Shown here: in pieces, positions 40,922-42,886 of the stretch
Layout: each line of letters begins with the position of its first letter
How positions within the stretch are numbered: position 1 is the first letter of the stretch
DNA from: Thioclava sp. SK-1
Lineage (GTDB): Bacteria; Pseudomonadota; Alphaproteobacteria; Rhodobacterales; Rhodobacteraceae
Direction: 5' to 3'
DNA length: 42,886 nucleotides
NCBI RefSeq assembly: GCF_001705665.1
Contig: NZ_MDHA01000038.1
Location: 1-42,886 of the forward strand
Made by a program: the position numbers and the translations under genes
The notes under the pieces: model-generated
What the model was told of the DNA's origin: nothing
Database searches by the model: none
Seen by the model: only the letters and a program-made list of their open reading frames with translations

Positions 40922-41191
40922 TCAGCGCCGGCGTCCCCGCGAGGAGGTTTTCTTGTTCCCGCGTGCGCCGGTCACGATAGGTGTGTACTGCTGATTTTCA
41001 TCTTTCAGCTTGCTCCTCCTTGCAAGGCGCGCGGGGTCGAGCGTGCCAGTTGCGACGGCGGCCTGGACCGCGCAGCCAGGCTCGTGTTGGTGGGTACAAT
41101 CTCGGAAGCGGCATTTGGGGGCCAGCTCGGTGATCTCGGCGAAGAGCGCGTCAAGGCTGGTCGAGAGGTCGCTGACATGCAGGCTGCGCAT
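40922..41191 (-). pseudogene. rsgA: C-terminal fragment of rsgA
   Basis: The 89 codons match the C-terminal end of RsgA, the GTPase that checks 30S subunit maturation. The zinc-binding set is present as C-R-F-R-D-C-T-H-Q-H-E-P-G-C (residues 27-40 of the fragment), followed by AVQAAVATGTLDPARLARRS, a standard RsgA ending. GMRSLHVSDL at the start corresponds to the part after the GTPase G3 region. The OB-fold and GTPase domains are absent, and the sequence before GMRSL is unrelated, so this is a broken copy. An intact rsgA is presumably elsewhere in the genome. The fragment lies next to repeat copy F, suggesting a past deletion or rearrangement there. Confidence 0.75.
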
Positions 41192-41236
41192 GCCGAGCGC
41201 GCCCCTGTGAGTTGAGCACTACAAGCCTCACTCGAC

Positions 41237-41566
41237 CTAAAGCTGTATTGCTGCCCAATCTTGGTCCTCAAGGGGTTCGATGCTGAGGAATTGCGGCAAC
41301 CGTTCTGCTAATCTGAGCCCGGACTTCATGATCGACGAGAGGCCATAAGCGTTTCGCTGGCAGACATATACAGAGCCCGAATGGCCGCGAAAGCGATACT
41401 CATGTTCATCGGCCTTGACGCTGACAATACCGGAGTTGATCCGCCACCGGTCGGACTTCATATAGCCGCCGAACCAGCCTGCCAGCACCCGTAATTCTTC
41501 GACAGGCTCGCCGCGCTGGATGATTGTGACGCGCAGAATGATCCAGGCGTCAGGATGTTCACTCAT
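41237..41566 (-). CDS. Small protein of unknown function
   Basis: I do not recognise this 109-residue protein. It has plausible globular composition, with beta-strand-like stretches (WIILRVTIIQRGEP, HEYRFRGHSGSVYVCQRNAYG) and a helix (LSSIMKSGLRLAERLPQFL), and no signal or membrane segment. GGCCT precedes nothing obvious; the ribosome-binding site on the minus strand is AGTGGAGGCC, a good match close to ATG 41566. A conserved-looking YVCQRNAYGLSS phrase may mark a family. It lies in the same direction as the two genes beyond 41642. Confidence 0.6.
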   Translation of the reverse strand: MSEHPDAWIILRVTIIQRGEPVEELRVLAGWFGGYMKSDRWRINSGIVSVKADEHEYRFRGHSGSVYVCQRNAYGLSSIMKSGLRLAERLPQFLSIEPLEDQDWAAIQL

Positions 41567-41641
41567 GATAGGCCTCCACTTATCTTGTTGAGATCAGAAA
41601 CTTCATTGCGCTAGCGTCTCTTCCGGATTTCAAACCCGCCA

Positions 41642-41992
41642 TCATTGCTCGGCGAACCGACCTCCATGTTGTCCGGGGGGGGCAGCCGTGGAAATCAAGA
41701 AATCTTTGCGGATCGGCCACGAGTGTGGCGGTCGACGCGGTGCCTCATGGGCTCTTGCGGTGTCCGCAGCCCCGCCTTCCTCTTTGCTAGGACTGTGCCC
41801 CCCGTTGCTGGGATCGCTTGGGGTGCGACGCAAGTGGTCGGGGATCGGGGGTGCGCTTTCGACAAATCTCACGCGCTCCGGCTCCGGTTCAGCCGATCGC
41901 GTTGTCCCCAGATAGGTGATGATCACATGGACAAGACCGATCAGGCAGATCAGCATCCCTGAGATCGAGAAGAACGCCTCAACGGACATCAT
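41642..41992 (-). CDS. Small single-span membrane protein
   Basis: This 116-residue protein has one clear membrane helix near its start (residues about 5-30, FFSISGMLICLIGLVHVIIT) and a hydrophilic, proline- and serine-rich tail without recognisable domain. Its first codon overlaps the stop of the metallophosphoesterase gene (ATGA at 41989-41992), which supports it as a real, translationally coupled gene. The C-terminal tail (PHSWPIRKDFLISTAAPPGQ) is low-complexity. It could anchor or assist the phosphoesterase at the membrane; that is inference from gene order only. Confidence 0.6.
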   Translation of the reverse strand: MMSVEAFFSISGMLICLIGLVHVIITYLGTTRSAEPEPERVRFVESAPPIPDHLRRTPSDPSNGGHSPSKEEGGAADTARAHEAPRRPPHSWPIRKDFLISTAAPPGQHGGRFAEQ

Positions 41993-42886
41993 CCTGATCC
42001 TGCCAGTCTTCGACCGAGCGCGAGGATGACATCGACTGCATAAAACGCGTCACCCTCCGGCACGATAGGACTGGCGCGTCCCGTCAGATCATGGCGCAGG
42101 ATGGCGCATGTTTCGGGTAACAGCTTATCCAGCAGAACATGTGTGTAGGTTTCGCGGCACCGCAGCGCATATGCATAATCCCGTTCAAGCGCCGGATGGA
42201 TGTCATGCTGCTCCCACGGCTCATTTAGGGGCTGCAAGGCTGGTGCTTCGCTGACGAGGCAAACCTCCGCCAGATCATCCTCGTTCTGGCCATGATCTTC
42301 GTCGGGGTATCCGATCGAAACATTTTGAATGCGTGTGCCAGCAACCGTGGAGGACAGCCGTCGATGCGAATGTCCGAAGAACCATGTGTCGATATCTGCC
42401 TGTTTTATCACATCGGTCAGATCCGAATGGAAAGCTGGCGTCAGGCGATCCAGCGGGCCTGCCGCGGACAGGTGCGGGCCATGATGGGTGACAACAAATG
42501 TCCGCCCTTCGCCTGCGAAATGTGGGGTCGCCAAGCGCTCCTCCAGCCAAGCGCGATGCTCGCCATGCAGCCTGATGGTATCCTCGGGCGTGATCGTGAC
42601 AAGATGAAGCGGCCGTACCACATCCGGATCGTACTTCTCATGATCTGGGGCTTTGATGGAAATCATATCAAAGTCGCGCATGAACCGGCGCGCGAATTGC
42701 ATGGCCGCGTTCCTGTCGCCCATGAGGTCGAAGTCGGTCCAGAGAGTGGCACAGAAGTAGCGGTCGCGGCGATGGCGGAGTTCCGTCTTCTGAGCAAACC
42801 AGCTCCCGCAGTCACGGACCATGTCGCGCAGCCGTCTGTCATCGTCGAGCCTGCTCCTGTAATAGTCGTGGTTCCCCGGGAGGATG
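41989..42886 (-). CDS. Metallophosphoesterase, 5' end beyond window
   Basis: A calcineurin-like phosphoesterase whose first part lies beyond the window. The frame is open to the last base and includes PGNHDYYRSR (near 42850), the GNHD metal motif, upstream of the first in-window ATG at 42822, so 42822 is not the true start. Further motifs are FVVTHHGPH (near 42490) and WFFGHSHRR (near 42375), which supply the remaining histidine ligands; the early D-x-H and GD motifs must lie upstream of the window. The C-terminal 100 residues after NVSIGYPDEDH are not typical of the core and may be a specific extension. It is coupled by ATGA overlap to the small membrane protein. Substrate unknown (phosphodiester or nucleotide). 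Confidence 0.85.
   Translation of the reverse strand, partial: ILPGNHDYYRSRLDDDRRLRDMVRDCGSWFAQKTELRHRRDRYFCATLWTDFDLMGDRNAAMQFARRFMRDFDMISIKAPDHEKYDPDVVRPLHLVTITPEDTIRLHGEHRAWLEERLATPHFAGEGRTFVVTHHGPHLSAAGPLDRLTPAFHSDLTDVIKQADIDTWFFGHSHRRLSSTVAGTRIQNVSIGYPDEDHGQNEDDLAEVCLVSEAPALQPLNEPWEQHDIHPALERDYAYALRCRETYTHVLLDKLLPETCAILRHDLTGRASPIVPEGDAFYAVDVILALGRRLAGSG

Noticed and set aside
1-42886. tRNA, rRNA, CRISPR array, prophage att sites or replication origin
   Set aside because: Looked for on both strands by eye. No cloverleaf, regularly spaced repeats, integrase gene next to a tRNA, or repABC/dnaA-type sequence was seen.

Overview
The window looks like accessory chromosome (or a large plasmid) from an alphaproteobacterium, most likely Rhodobacterales. 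Grounds: high GC with strong G/C third positions; a polyol ABC-transporter/dehydrogenase operon whose SDR closely resembles the Rhodobacter SmoS/galactitol dehydrogenase family; two IS1182-family elements; and a family of palindrome-rich intergenic repeats of a kind I associate with roseobacter-type genomes. The taxonomic call is inference. I see no tRNA, rRNA, CRISPR array or replication origin.

Layout. 1-4.1 kb: the end of a DUF6880-like gene, an intact IS1182 element (775-2361), then a lower-GC two-gene island with a PD-(D/E)XK nuclease and an unknown partner. 4.2-10.4 kb: two LysR regulators divergent from oxidoreductase genes (DsbA-like thiol oxidoreductase plus a Tat-exported MBL-fold protein; a quinone-oxidoreductase-type MDR enzyme) and a secreted SH3-domain protein, separated by copies of the intergenic repeat. 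10.7-18.7 kb: a flavin-enzyme cluster around another LysR gene. It has two luciferase-like monooxygenases and one Old Yellow Enzyme, each next to a SnoaL/NTF2-like protein, and ends with an MDR dehydrogenase.

19.5-28.9 kb: a complete-looking polyol catabolism locus. A binding protein, two permeases and an ATPase import the polyol; an SDR and a zinc dehydrogenase can oxidise it; a PfkB kinase and a GatZ-family protein (with no GatY partner nearby) can take the ketose to a glycolytic intermediate. A LacI regulator sits between the two transcription units, and both promoter regions carry near-identical palindromes. The gene set matches the galactitol/D-tagatose route described in Agrobacterium (galactitol to tagatose to tagatose-6-P to fructose-6-P).

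28.9-33.5 kb: a scarred stretch. It holds a chimeric transposase relic, an intact NAD-dependent epimerase gene, and two successive genes each interrupted by one in-frame stop: a Tat-signal zinc alcohol dehydrogenase with UGA at a zinc-cysteine position, and a membrane metallophosphoesterase with UAG. 33.4-39.0 kb: an SMP-30-type lactonase, then an overlapping AKR-SDR-SDR-MFS operon divergent from a LysR gene. 39.2-42.9 kb: a decayed IS1182 copy with a perfect 4-bp target duplication, a C-terminal scrap of rsgA, two small genes of unknown function, and a metallophosphoesterase running off the window end.

Main points for a second look: the nuclease island; the UGA/UAG interrupted gene pair; the intergenic repeat family that both IS1182 elements have hit; the flavin-enzyme/SnoaL pairings; the polyol locus with its LacI operators; and the Tat-tagged NAD(P)-type dehydrogenase.
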